Assembly (NCBI GenBank): GCA_964537875.1
Contig: CAZIDN010000007.1
Location: forward strand, 1-64,000
Direction: 5' to 3'
DNA: 64,000 bases
Source of the DNA: JAPKZH01 sp964537875
GTDB taxonomy: Bacteria > Acidobacteriota > Aminicenantia > Aminicenantales > UBA4085
Below, piece by piece: positions 36,527-45,483 of the stretch; within the stretch, counting starts at the first letter, position 1, and the number at the start of each line of letters is the position of its first letter. Both the position numbers and the translations under genes were made by a program. A model generated the notes under the pieces. It was given only the letters and a program-made list of their open reading frames with translations, was not told the DNA's origin and searched no databases.

Positions 36527-37249
36527 TCAATCGAATATCTTCTCCAGGGCTTGATACTTGGTGTGGAGCGTGTCCACGCCTTTTTCCATGCCGGCATGGT
36601 CGTGGGCTTGACCGGCGGCATCGAGAGCCTTGGCCGCGTCCAAAAGCTCAGCCGCCGCCGTCTTAAAAGCTCCGGCCTTGGCTTCTAGCCTTGTTGGAAG
36701 AGTCGTTTTGGTGACGGCCTCCGCTTTACCCACGAGGTCCGCGCCGGCGCCCCGGATCTTGTCGTATTCCTTGTTGGGCAGGTATTTGTGATAGACGACA
36801 TATAGAACCTGATGGAAAGCATCCATCTCTTTGAGGACCGGTCTGAGAGTCCTGACCAGGGATTCATACTTGGCATGGAGCGCCTCGGCCGCGTTTAGAA
36901 GGGCCTGGTCATCCTTGCCGGCTGCGGCGGCATTGTAGTCGTCAACAGACTTTTCGAGCTGGGCCACGCCCTCTTTCCACTTGGCTTCCTTTTCGCGAAG
37001 GATTCCGGGCAGCTTAGCACCGTAAATTTTGGCCGCCAGCTCATTGATCTGGGGGACGAAGCTGCGCAATGCCTTATAATCTTTATCCGGATAGGCCGTG
37101 TGCCAGATTGGATAGATCACGTCATGGAAAGCGGTCAGCTCGGGCACCTCGCTCTTGGTTTCGGCCGATTGCTCCTGGGCCACCGCCCAGGCGCTCACGC
37201 CGCAGACCAGCATCATCAGGCCAAACAGGCTTAAAATTCTCTTATGCAT
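36527..37249 (-). CDS. Exported two-repeat helical-bundle protein with paired histidines
   Basis: A 240-residue protein with a Sec signal (ILSLFGLMMLVCGVSAWAVA) and two copies of an all-helical unit of 104 residues, aligning without gaps: FHDVIYPIWH (41-50) with FHQVLYVVYH (145-154), YPDKDYKALR with LPNKEYDKIR, KLPGILREK with TLPTRLEAK, and LHAKY (124-128) with LHTKY (228-232). His42/50/125 correspond to His146/154/229. The design looks like two four-helix bundles, each with three histidines that could bind a metal, as in cytochrome c' or CZB-like folds but without a haem motif. I do not recognise a named family. GGAGG precedes the ATG. Confidence 0.78.
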   Translation of the reverse strand: MHKRILSLFGLMMLVCGVSAWAVAQEQSAETKSEVPELTAFHDVIYPIWHTAYPDKDYKALRSFVPQINELAAKIYGAKLPGILREKEAKWKEGVAQLEKSVDDYNAAAAGKDDQALLNAAEALHAKYESLVRTLRPVLKEMDAFHQVLYVVYHKYLPNKEYDKIRGAGADLVGKAEAVTKTTLPTRLEAKAGAFKTAAAELLDAAKALDAAGQAHDHAGMEKGVDTLHTKYQALEKIFD

Positions 37250-37324
37250 GAAAACCTCCAGAATAAGGAAATAATGAGCTACCTATTATGATCAACTTTC
37301 AGAAATTTTCAAGCTCTTGATCGG

Positions 37325-38410
37325 CTATAAAATCGATTTTTTTCTTTCCAAATAATACAGGTAATTCTCAAAAGTGACATCCGGGGGGACGCGGTGGTCC
37401 ACCGTGGGGATAAATCCGCCTTTGGCGATGAGCGGAACGAGCCCCTCCAACTCACGATCAATCGCCTCGCGGCCCCGGATGAGGCTCAGCTTGTTGACGC
37501 CGCCCAGAAGCAGGACCCGGTCGCCGTAGATCTCCCGCAATTCGAAGGGATCTGTGTGCAGCGCTTCGATAGGAAACATGACGTTGATTCCTGCTTCAAG
37601 CCAGCCGGGAACGAGCTCGTAGATCCGGCCGTCGCAGTCGAGGACATTGAGGTCGATCCCAAGCTTCTTTAGCGCCGCCGTCACCCGCTTATAGCGAGGG
37701 ACCATCATTTCCTGAAAGAGCTTGGGGGAAAGGAGAGGGCCGTGGTTGTAGCACATGTCCTCCCACCACCAGCCGACGTCAATTCCGTTCTCCGGAAATC
37801 CTTTCTCTATGAGATAGAGTGTCATCTCCGTGAGATGCTCCATCATCTCTTCGACCCAGGGCCGATCTTCCATAACGGCGATCGAAAAATTCTCGAGCCC
37901 CATCCAGTTCCGCGGCCAGCCGTAGAGAGACCCGGGATCGAAAATGACGAGCGTCCCGGACGCCCGGGCTTCGTCGACGGCTTTTTTGACATCGCCGATA
38001 CGGCCGGGATTCTTATAATCCAGATACTCACGTTTCACCCGCTCCCAATCCTGCCGGCTCTCGATGATATACTTGAGAAACTTCGGCATGGTGCCGCGCC
38101 CAGGGGGAACTTCGCAGAGGTTACCGTCCTCATCCTGCATCAGCAGGCGGTCGCCCAAATCCTTGATGACTTTTTTTTCAAAGGCCGGAAACAGGCCGTT
38201 TTTGATGGGCACTTTCGTGAAAATGGAAACCCCCTCCAGGCCCAAATATCTTTCCACGGCCTCGTTGTCGTGAATGTTCAGCGGCAGCCCCTGCCTGTGC
38301 CAAGCTTCGATCGTCTCGTCCCAGTAGCCGAACTCCAGGTTGGGCAGCCGGTCGGGCGCTTGCCAATGAAAGACCCGCAGAAACCGCTCCCGCGTCGTCA
38401 TCGGCTTCAT
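37325..38410 (-). CDS. Uroporphyrinogen decarboxylase-family (URO-D-like) protein
   Basis: A 361-residue TIM-barrel protein of the URO-D/MtbA superfamily: TTRERFLRVFHWQAPDRLPNLEFGYWDETIEAW, DVGWWWEDMCYNHGPLLSPKLFQEMMVPRYKRV, LNVLDCDGRIYELVPGWLEAGINVMFPIEA and RVLLLGGVNKLSLIRG. It is not haem HemE: the N-terminal arginine motif of HemE is absent. Such paralogues are often corrinoid- or methyl-transferring proteins or unknown enzymes within sugar loci. The start overlaps the alpha-mannosidase stop as ATGA, so the two proteins are made together. Function not known. Confidence 0.82.
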   Translation of the reverse strand: MKPMTTRERFLRVFHWQAPDRLPNLEFGYWDETIEAWHRQGLPLNIHDNEAVERYLGLEGVSIFTKVPIKNGLFPAFEKKVIKDLGDRLLMQDEDGNLCEVPPGRGTMPKFLKYIIESRQDWERVKREYLDYKNPGRIGDVKKAVDEARASGTLVIFDPGSLYGWPRNWMGLENFSIAVMEDRPWVEEMMEHLTEMTLYLIEKGFPENGIDVGWWWEDMCYNHGPLLSPKLFQEMMVPRYKRVTAALKKLGIDLNVLDCDGRIYELVPGWLEAGINVMFPIEALHTDPFELREIYGDRVLLLGGVNKLSLIRGREAIDRELEGLVPLIAKGGFIPTVDHRVPPDVTFENYLYYLERKKSIL

Positions 38411-40899
38411 GGACCCGGCTTTCTCGCGACCTTGATCGTTTTGATCTCGAAGGGCTCGAAGGAAAGGCCGATGGTCGTTCCTGCCGCCTCGATTTTTTTG
38501 ACCGGCCGCTCGATCAGGTCCGTCTCCCAGGCATCCACGGGCCAGGGCAACTCGATCTTTGCCTCTGTCTTTTTGCCGAAGGCTTCATAGAACCGCAGGA
38601 TCAAGCCGCGGTTGTAATAGCCCATTTCTTTTTTGAGCGCGGAAAGGATGATGTTGTCGGGCCCGACGTTGACGAACGACCGGCTTGCCGGAAGCGGCCC
38701 GGGGTGGGCCATGGCCACTCTCGGCATGAGCGGGCTGTTGAATTCATAGCCGCGGCGGACGGTCAGGGCGTCTTTCCATGTGCCGCGATGAGGATAGAGG
38801 GAATAAAGGAGTTCGTGAGGCCCCCGGTCGGCTTCCGGATCCGGGTTTGTGGCGCCGTGTATGACCGAAAGCCTGAGTGTTCCGTTCTTCACATCAAACC
38901 CGTATTTGCAGTCGTTCAGCAGGCTGACTCCATAGGCGCCGGACTCATCGCTCAGGTCGACCCAGCGGAGGGCCGGCACTTCCCGGCCGTCGGCAGGCCT
39001 GGAAATAGACCCGAAAGGAATCTCGAAATCCGCTTTGTCATTTTTCAGGTTGAGCGGGAAGGCCGCCTTGACCATGACGTTCCTCTCCTGCCAGTTCAGA
39101 CCCAGCCGAAAATCAAGCCGCGGAATCTTGCTGTAAAGGATGATGTCCTGGCTGAACGCAGAATTCCGAAAAAGACTTTTGACCCGAACCACGGCCCGCA
39201 CCGGCCCTGCTTCAAGGACCTCAACCTTGGCCCCCTCTTCTCCGATATTCCAGGATTGATCTTTCAAGCCAAGCTCCCAGGCGGACATGTTTTCGGGCTC
39301 ATCCACGATCGCCTGCAGGACGTTGCCCCGCCCCTGCAAGATTTCCCGGTTATTGACCTTATCGAAAATGCTCTCCAGCCAGCCCGTAGACGGGTTCAAG
39401 CGGACTTTGAAGAATTCGTTCTCGAGCGAGTCGGCGGCGGCGGTTAAAGCCGATTTGAATTCGGGCGCCTTATCCATACCCGTGACCCGGTACAGTTTAT
39501 AGCCGAAGGACGGGACGCTCTCGGCGATAAACACGACTCTGAAGCGATTCTGCGGTCCTTTGTCGTCTTTCAAGACGACTTGAAACGGGATCTCCGTTCC
39601 CTGTTCATCCAGGATCTTGAAGCCGTTGAATTTTTTCATTAGATAGAATTCGGCGACAACGGGCTCCGTCCTCTCCCAAAACAGCGGATTGTACACTACC
39701 AGCGGCAGGCCCTCGCCCCTCGTGTCGATGCTGTTGGAGACCGCCTCCAAGGAAAAATTGAGAGCCCGCCGTCCCCTCTCAAAAACTTGTTGATAGAATT
39801 CCTTCACCTCATCATAGACGGGTCCGATGCTCGAACCGTCCAGGATGTCATGGAATTGATTTCGAAGCACGATCTTCCAGGCTTCATCCAGGTCCCTTTC
39901 CGGGTAATAATCTCTGTAGCCGCCCGCCGCAGCCAGAGCCGAAAATTTTTCTGCCGTTAGCAACAGGGCTTCCGATTTTCTGTTGTTCTTCTTTGTCAGG
40001 GCTTGGGTCGTGTAGCAGGCCGGGAAGGTGAAATTCAGCTCGTTCGCAAAAACGGGGATTTCCAGTTTCTTGGTTTCGAGGAGCTTGAAATAATCGTCGG
40101 GCCCGGCGAACTTCATCCGGGGTTGGGCTTTGTCCTTTTTGAACTTCTTGATGGCCTCAACGTCCGAATCTCTGGGCCCGCCGCCGTGGTCGCCTTCTCC
40201 GTAGAGAAGCAGATAATCCATGAGCGGCGAAACCTTGGCCGCCTCAAAAATCACGTCTTTCGTCCCATTCTTGAGGTTTGCCAGATACCAGCCCGGCGGG
40301 ACATAAGCCAAGACCTTCGACCCGTCCATGCCCTGCCACTGGAAGAGGTGCGTCTTTTCCGGGGCACATCGCTCGAAGATGTAATATTTAAGGCCGGCTT
40401 TGGCCATGATCTGCGGCAGCTGCCAATTGTGTCCGAACGAATCCGGATTCCAGCCGACCTTGACGTCCACGCCGAACTTGTCCAGGAAATATCTCTTCCC
40501 ATAGAGAAGCTGCCTGGCCAGCGACTCGCCGTCGGGCATGTTCAAATCCGGCTCGACCCACATGCCTCCTACCGGAAGCCAGGTGCCTTCCTTGACTTTG
40601 GCCTGAATGGCCTTGAATAAATCGGGATAGCTTTTTTCGACGGCCTCATAGACGGCGGCCTGGCTCTGGGCAAATGTCAAGCCGGGCATCTTGTCCATCT
40701 GGGCCAGGGTTCCTTTGAACGTTTGGACGGCGACATCATGGACGGTCTCTTCCCATCGCCAGAGCCAGCTCAGGTCGATATGGGCGTGGCCGATGAGATG
40801 AGCCGTAAAATCGCGCGGATTTTTTTCCTGGGCAAAATTGGCCGAGCCCAGAAACAACGTTAAGAGGCCTATCAAAAGAATTTTGTGGATGCTTCGCAT
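38407..40899 (-). CDS. Exported GH38 alpha-mannosidase
   Basis: An 830-residue glycosidase with a Sec signal (KILLIGLLTLFLGSANFA). GH38 features: AHLIGHAHIDLSWLWRWEET (zinc His and Asp), WNPDSFGHNWQLPQIMAKAG (nucleophile Asp and zinc ligand), LLLYGEGDHGGGP and LRNQFHDILDGSSIGPVYDE (zinc His). The C-terminal half is the usual beta-sandwich region. Members cleave terminal alpha-1,2/3/6-mannose, for example from N-glycans. Export suggests periplasmic action. First gene of a two-gene unit with the URO-D-like gene; GGAGGAG precedes the ATG and hairpin B4 lies just upstream. Confidence 0.93.
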   Translation of the reverse strand: MRSIHKILLIGLLTLFLGSANFAQEKNPRDFTAHLIGHAHIDLSWLWRWEETVHDVAVQTFKGTLAQMDKMPGLTFAQSQAAVYEAVEKSYPDLFKAIQAKVKEGTWLPVGGMWVEPDLNMPDGESLARQLLYGKRYFLDKFGVDVKVGWNPDSFGHNWQLPQIMAKAGLKYYIFERCAPEKTHLFQWQGMDGSKVLAYVPPGWYLANLKNGTKDVIFEAAKVSPLMDYLLLYGEGDHGGGPRDSDVEAIKKFKKDKAQPRMKFAGPDDYFKLLETKKLEIPVFANELNFTFPACYTTQALTKKNNRKSEALLLTAEKFSALAAAGGYRDYYPERDLDEAWKIVLRNQFHDILDGSSIGPVYDEVKEFYQQVFERGRRALNFSLEAVSNSIDTRGEGLPLVVYNPLFWERTEPVVAEFYLMKKFNGFKILDEQGTEIPFQVVLKDDKGPQNRFRVVFIAESVPSFGYKLYRVTGMDKAPEFKSALTAAADSLENEFFKVRLNPSTGWLESIFDKVNNREILQGRGNVLQAIVDEPENMSAWELGLKDQSWNIGEEGAKVEVLEAGPVRAVVRVKSLFRNSAFSQDIILYSKIPRLDFRLGLNWQERNVMVKAAFPLNLKNDKADFEIPFGSISRPADGREVPALRWVDLSDESGAYGVSLLNDCKYGFDVKNGTLRLSVIHGATNPDPEADRGPHELLYSLYPHRGTWKDALTVRRGYEFNSPLMPRVAMAHPGPLPASRSFVNVGPDNIILSALKKEMGYYNRGLILRFYEAFGKKTEAKIELPWPVDAWETDLIERPVKKIEAAGTTIGLSFEPFEIKTIKVARKPGP

Positions 40900-40929
40900 A
40901 ATTTCTCCTCCCTGGACAACCTCGAGACT

Positions 40930-41125
40930 AATATCAGCGTAATAATTAAAATGACATCCCCGTTGGGGGCGGCGCTTAGGCCGTCCTAAAGCCCCCGTAG
41001 CGGAGGGGGGACCCGTCGGCTTTTCCGACGGGGGGAACCGACGGGACTGGTTCCCCGGGGCCCGGGGGCTATGGGCGGCCTAAGCGCCGCCCATACATTG
41101 TCACTTTATTTATCGCGTTAATATT
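40930..41125 (+). repeat. Family B long hairpin, copy B4 (partly decayed)
   Basis: Core at 40992-41060. Inner arms GGGCGGCGCTTAGGCC at 40967-40982 and its complement at 41077-41092 are perfect; outer arms (40930-40957 and 41095-41124) still pair with several mismatches. The outer right arm reaches the stop codon of the porin-like gene. It lies 30 bases upstream of the mannosidase start. Confidence 0.88.
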
Positions 41126-41885
41126 AATATTCCATACCGACGGCCAAGCCAAAGTTGGTGACCGTCGGTCTCTCAAGCAAATGGCGCATGTCTTTATCCA
41201 GTCGATGGTTCCATTCAAGATGCGGTCGGACATAGAGAAAATCTTTGAGATAGTAGGTCAGGGAGATTTCTACGGCCATCCCGTTAAAGGCAGATTTTTC
41301 CCAAAGGGCATAAACGCCGTTGAACTTGGCATTCGCCCAATCGAACCGCAGGGCCCCGTCGACCGATAATTTCGAGGAAATTTCCCGGTGGTATTCCAAT
41401 CCCACTTCTCCGACATAGGCTCCGCCGTACTCCATAAAATCAAAATAATGGGTGGTTTGGATAACAAACGGACCGGCGAGATAAGACACCTGGACAGAAA
41501 GTTCTCCGGTCGCAGGCTCTCCTCTCTGGTTAGGATAAATATAGAACTGAATCGCCGGCTCAAACTCAAAATTCTTCCATTTGCCACGGTATGAAAGGCG
41601 GCAGTCAAATTCATTGAACCGGCCCTGGTTGGGCTCCTGGTTGAGGACAAAATTGCTCCAGCCGGAAAGCGTGAAGCTTGAGCGCGAGACCCAGACACTT
41701 GGCTGGATGACGGCACCCTCGCTCCAAGCGAGTCCCCGCCAGATATAGATGGAGTTAAAATCCGCCTCGCCGCCGAACATCCACGACCTCTTTTTTTCTT
41801 CGGTGGCCTGGCCAAGGACGAAGAGAGGATACACGATCAAGCCCAAGAAAAAAAATCCGGCGGCGAAACATTTTATCTTTATCAT
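41124..41885 (-). CDS. TorF-like outer-membrane beta-barrel protein
   Basis: A 253-residue exported protein with a Sec signal (KCFAAGFFFLGLIVYPLFVLG). Alternating hydrophobic/aromatic strands and an aromatic C-terminal residue (VGMEY) indicate a beta barrel. ADFNSIYIWRGLAWSEGAVIQPSVWVS resembles the opening of TorF-family putative porins (FNSxYVWRG). About 10-12 strands can be drawn. It may allow sugar uptake, but no substrate is evident. ATG 41885 is chosen; ATG 41912 would add residues before the signal. Hairpin B4 follows at the 3' end. Confidence 0.8.
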   Translation of the reverse strand: MIKIKCFAAGFFFLGLIVYPLFVLGQATEEKKRSWMFGGEADFNSIYIWRGLAWSEGAVIQPSVWVSRSSFTLSGWSNFVLNQEPNQGRFNEFDCRLSYRGKWKNFEFEPAIQFYIYPNQRGEPATGELSVQVSYLAGPFVIQTTHYFDFMEYGGAYVGEVGLEYHREISSKLSVDGALRFDWANAKFNGVYALWEKSAFNGMAVEISLTYYLKDFLYVRPHLEWNHRLDKDMRHLLERPTVTNFGLAVGMEY

Positions 41886-41995
41886 AGACGCCTTTCTCTC
41901 TGCCGGCCACAAACGGCCGCATGATAAAAATCATTCCCCGCGGCAAGTCACGGAGCATATTCGCCGCTCGTCACCTATTATCCCTGAATGATCCA

Positions 41996-44026
41996 TTATT
42001 TGACAGAAACCGTAGGGAACGAAGAGATCCGCAATCGAGCGCATCCCATCGGAATCAGGGTGATGTCCTCCAGGGGTTCGCTCGTCTGGACCGGGCTGGC
42101 CGGCAGCTCGCCGGCCATGCGCTTTTCCTCCTTCCACAGCGGGATGCGCCTGGCTTTAGCCCTGAGGACGATAGGCGCCGCTTCCGGCGTGAAAGGCTGG
42201 TAGCCCGGCGGCTTTTGAGCGGTGAGGCTGATCGTGGATGCCGGGCTTGCGGGATTAAGGGCGAGCCCGTAGTTCCATGATGTCGTGGGCAGAATTTCAA
42301 AGGCCGGCCACTCGTCCGTCCCGCTATAGCGGTTCCATCTTTCCCCGATCTTCAGAGAATACCAGAGCGGGCCCCGCCGGACGGAAACCGCGTTCCCCAG
42401 CTTTGTCCAGGTTTTCACTTCGATATTCTGGGGAAGCTCGAGCCGGATTTGATCTCCGTTGGACCAAGTGCGCTTGAGAACGACATACGACGAAGGCTGA
42501 ACCTGGGCTTTTAAATCTTCGCCGTTCACGAGAATTCTCGCGTTCTTCGACCACTCCGGAATCCGCAGATAAAGAGGGAACTCAACAGACTTGTCTGTCC
42601 ATAGGGTCAGGTCGATAAAATCTCCGAAGGGATGCCAGGTATCCTCCGCAATCCGGACTTCGGCCCCGTCCCCCACGTTGGCCGTCACCTGAGAAGGCGC
42701 ATAGAGAACGGCGGCCAGCCCGTTGTCCTGCGTGGCCAGCCAAAGATGCTCGGAAAAATAAGGCCAGCCGAAGGCGAAATTGTGCTGGCAGCAGCGGTAG
42801 CTCCAGGGATCGTAAGAGACGAGCGTGCCGCCGTTTTGGAAATCATGATCGCCCGAGCTGTCGCAGGAAATGAGGTTGGGCGCCGTCAGGTAATGAAGCC
42901 CGCGCAGGTCTGGCGTCAAAGCCGCGGGCAGGGAATTAAAAGCGATTTCTTCGCAGCGCTCGGCATACCGCGTGTCTCCGGTGATTTTCAGGAGCGACTC
43001 GTTCGAATACATGAATTCGACCATCGAGCACGTCTCCGCGCCCTGCCGCGGATCGCCGTAGCCCGGCCTGATATTCTCGTCGGCGCCGAACATGCCGCCC
43101 GGTTGCTGGCCGTATTCATCCATGACCTGCCTGTAATTTCGCTCGACGGCCTCCAGATATTTTTTGTCCTTGGCCTGCTGGAAATACACGCCCGGCTGGC
43201 GAAAGCCCATGGTGATGTTGACTCCGTGATAGAACGAGCTCGCTTCGAGCTTTTTATCCCTGTCGGCCGTGAGGATGGGAGACGTCCAGTCCGATGTCCT
43301 CTCGAAAAGCCGCCGTCCCAGGTCGAGCAGAAATTTTTCACCGGTCCGGTTATAAAGCCAATAGACGCTCTCGAGGTTATCGCCGCCTCGCAGCTTCTGC
43401 CAGCTTCCCGAGAGGAGCTCGTCCGCGGGCAGGTTGAGCTCGTGGCGAAAATATTTCGTCATGAACGGGACGACACGCTTGTCTCCGGTCGCTTCATAAA
43501 AGCTCTGCAGACAAAAAAGTACGAGCATGTTGGGCCAGAGGTCATGGTTCTTTTTGTTGTCGGCCGGCCCGAAATAGCCGTCCGGCTGCTGGTTGCTGAG
43601 CGCTTCGTCCAGCCATTGCCTCGCCTCGGCGATCAGCGCCGGGTCTTTCAAGATATAGCCGAGGTCGCCGAATCCCTTCAGCCAGTAGGGCATCTCCTCC
43701 CAACCCTTGTCCTTCAAGGTCAGCCAGCCGCTGCCGGAGCTCAAAAATTTACTCAGTTCCTTGAGGCGACCGCTGAATCCGTTCCGCATCAGCTGGAGCT
43801 GGCTGAGCAGCCAGCCTTTGGGCTCGATCGCCCCGATGGGAAGCTTGATCAGCGGGCTGGACGCGAGGGGTTCCTTGTTCGAGATATAATGGCGGTTCTG
43901 GCCGACCGTGGCAGGGACCTTCACCATAAAGATGCTTGTATTCAGGCTTTTTTGACCGGCCGATTCGCTCGAGCGGACGGCCAGCAAACAAACGGCACAG
44001 GCCATAACAAGAAAAACATATTTCAT
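41996..44026 (-). CDS. Exported GH127 beta-L-arabinofuranosidase-like protein
   Basis: A 676-residue protein of the former DUF1680 family with a Sec signal (KYVFLVMACAVCLLAVRSSESA). Key catalytic zinc-site residues known from the Bifidobacterium enzyme are matched: AETCSMVEFM (Glu and Cys) and YRCCQHNFAFGWP (Cys-Cys), where one cysteine acts as nucleophile. Also typical are WLLSQLQLMRNG, KGWEEMPYWLKGFGDLGY and LSGSWQKLRGGDN. The substrate is likely an arabinofuranoside, though GH127 members vary. GGAGAG precedes the ATG. The next upstream gene lies only 27 bases away, so they may be cotranscribed. Confidence 0.92.
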   Translation of the reverse strand: MKYVFLVMACAVCLLAVRSSESAGQKSLNTSIFMVKVPATVGQNRHYISNKEPLASSPLIKLPIGAIEPKGWLLSQLQLMRNGFSGRLKELSKFLSSGSGWLTLKDKGWEEMPYWLKGFGDLGYILKDPALIAEARQWLDEALSNQQPDGYFGPADNKKNHDLWPNMLVLFCLQSFYEATGDKRVVPFMTKYFRHELNLPADELLSGSWQKLRGGDNLESVYWLYNRTGEKFLLDLGRRLFERTSDWTSPILTADRDKKLEASSFYHGVNITMGFRQPGVYFQQAKDKKYLEAVERNYRQVMDEYGQQPGGMFGADENIRPGYGDPRQGAETCSMVEFMYSNESLLKITGDTRYAERCEEIAFNSLPAALTPDLRGLHYLTAPNLISCDSSGDHDFQNGGTLVSYDPWSYRCCQHNFAFGWPYFSEHLWLATQDNGLAAVLYAPSQVTANVGDGAEVRIAEDTWHPFGDFIDLTLWTDKSVEFPLYLRIPEWSKNARILVNGEDLKAQVQPSSYVVLKRTWSNGDQIRLELPQNIEVKTWTKLGNAVSVRRGPLWYSLKIGERWNRYSGTDEWPAFEILPTTSWNYGLALNPASPASTISLTAQKPPGYQPFTPEAAPIVLRAKARRIPLWKEEKRMAGELPASPVQTSEPLEDITLIPMGCARLRISSFPTVSVK

Positions 44027-44053
44027 GGCTCTCTCCTTGCGGAATGGTCCCCT

Positions 44054-45277
44054 TTATTTCTTGAGGATGGCGCCGGCGACGACGTTGGCCACACGGCATC
44101 GTTTGATGACGATTTCGCCCTTGTCGTCGGGATGGACCCTGTTGGTGAGGAAAATCACGACGGTCTCTGTTTCCGGGTCGATCCACATCGATGTTCCCGT
44201 GTATCCTGTATGTCCGTACGAGCGCGGGCCAAAAATATCGCCAGCCGAGCTAGCATACGCCGAGCTAAGATCCCAGCCCAAGCCGCGGCCAGCAAAAGCG
44301 GCTTTGGGATAGACCGAAGTCATCCGCTCCACGGTGAGAGGGCTGAGAATCCGGACACCCTTGAATTCGCCCTTGTTCAGAAGCATCTGGGCAAATATGG
44401 CTAGGTCATCGGCCGTGGAAAAAAGCCCGGCGTTCCCGGAGACACCTCCCTGGAGCCGGGCCAGAGGATCATGGACGATTCCGACGAGCGGCTTCTCCTC
44501 ATAGACTTGCGTCGGGACGCAGAGGCTGAGGAATTTTGGCGGCGGGTTGTAGAACGTATGCCTCATTTTGAGAGGCCGGAAGATATTTTGTTCGGCGAAT
44601 TCGGCGATCGTCTTCCCCGTGACCTTTTTGACGATGTAGGCCAGGGTGATATAGCCGAGGCAGCTGTACGTAAACTTCTCTCCCGGCGGCGCCTCTTTTT
44701 TAAGTTGTCCGATTTGGATGACCAGCGTATCGACGGGGCAGGGACGGCCATATTTCTTTTCAACTTCGTCGGCAGGCGTGTATGCCGGGAGACCGGAGGT
44801 GTGGGTCAGAAGATGCCAGAGCCGGGCGTCCTCTCCCGGTTCGACCTTCTTGTTCGGTTCGGTCTTTTCAGCCATGTAAGGAGTAAATTCCGAGACATAA
44901 TCCTTAACTTTTTCATAAAGGCTGAGCTTCCCCTGCTCAGCCAGGATCATGAGGGACGTGGCCGTGGCAATGGGCTTGGTGAGCGAGGCCATGTCAAAAA
45001 TCATTTCCGCCGTCATCGGCTTGTGCTGCGGGACCCATTGGCTCTCGCCATAAGCCTCGCGCAGAACGACCTTGCCCTTGCGCGACACGAGCAGAACCGC
45101 CCCCGGAAAATCCTTACGAGCAATGGCCTCTTTGATGACGACCGATGCCTGGTTGAGGCGATCCTTCGACATGCCGACATCCTCGGCGCCCGATCGAGGC
45201 AGCGTCTTGCGTCCGCAGCTAAGACTGATAAAGAGGATCGCGAGAAGACTGAGGGCAATTTTTTGCGACGATTTCAT
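44054..45277 (-). CDS. Serine hydrolase, beta-lactamase class C / esterase fold
   Basis: A 407-residue exported protein (signal IALSLLAILFISLSCG, with a possible lipidated Cys although the -3 residue is not ideal). The penicillin-recognising fold is marked by the nucleophile motif SLTK (MASLTKPIATATSL), HTSGLPAYTP, and the HTGYTG motif near the C-terminus. The second motif, normally YxN, reads YSC in FTYSCLGYITLAYIV, so the Asn is replaced. Such proteins are usually esterases or D-amino-acid peptidases, not antibiotic-resistance enzymes. GGGGAGG precedes ATG 45277. It lies 27 bases upstream of the GH127 gene. Confidence 0.88.
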   Translation of the reverse strand: MKSSQKIALSLLAILFISLSCGRKTLPRSGAEDVGMSKDRLNQASVVIKEAIARKDFPGAVLLVSRKGKVVLREAYGESQWVPQHKPMTAEMIFDMASLTKPIATATSLMILAEQGKLSLYEKVKDYVSEFTPYMAEKTEPNKKVEPGEDARLWHLLTHTSGLPAYTPADEVEKKYGRPCPVDTLVIQIGQLKKEAPPGEKFTYSCLGYITLAYIVKKVTGKTIAEFAEQNIFRPLKMRHTFYNPPPKFLSLCVPTQVYEEKPLVGIVHDPLARLQGGVSGNAGLFSTADDLAIFAQMLLNKGEFKGVRILSPLTVERMTSVYPKAAFAGRGLGWDLSSAYASSAGDIFGPRSYGHTGYTGTSMWIDPETETVVIFLTNRVHPDDKGEIVIKRCRVANVVAGAILKK

Positions 45278-45483
45278 CGGTGCCTCCCCTGGCTTGGATA
45301 AATGGAGGAGTTTCTCATATGCCACCTGAAATCTCCAAACACTATTAACACATTTTGGTGTTCTTTGCAAAACCCTCTAGGCCGGACAAGGCTGTGCCGC
45401 GCAGGCAGAGAAATCGATTGCGAGGCGCTACGAAGTGTTGGGGAAAGACGATGCCCTATCGGAAGGTGAGATGACGAAGGGCT

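Noticed and set aside
37325..38410. URO-D-like gene as haem biosynthesis hemE
   Set aside because: The HemE N-terminal arginine substrate motif is absent, sequence is only superfamily-level, and no other haem genes are near.
42632..44404. 590-codon plus-strand frame opposite the GH127 gene
   Set aside because: It crosses into a second gene's antisense strand, has no ribosome site and no recognisable domain, while the minus strand encodes clear GH127 catalytic residues.
44054..45277. Serine hydrolase as an antibiotic-resistance beta-lactamase
   Set aside because: The YxN motif is altered, KTG is HTG, and the overall sequence and context fit the esterase/peptidase branch of the fold.
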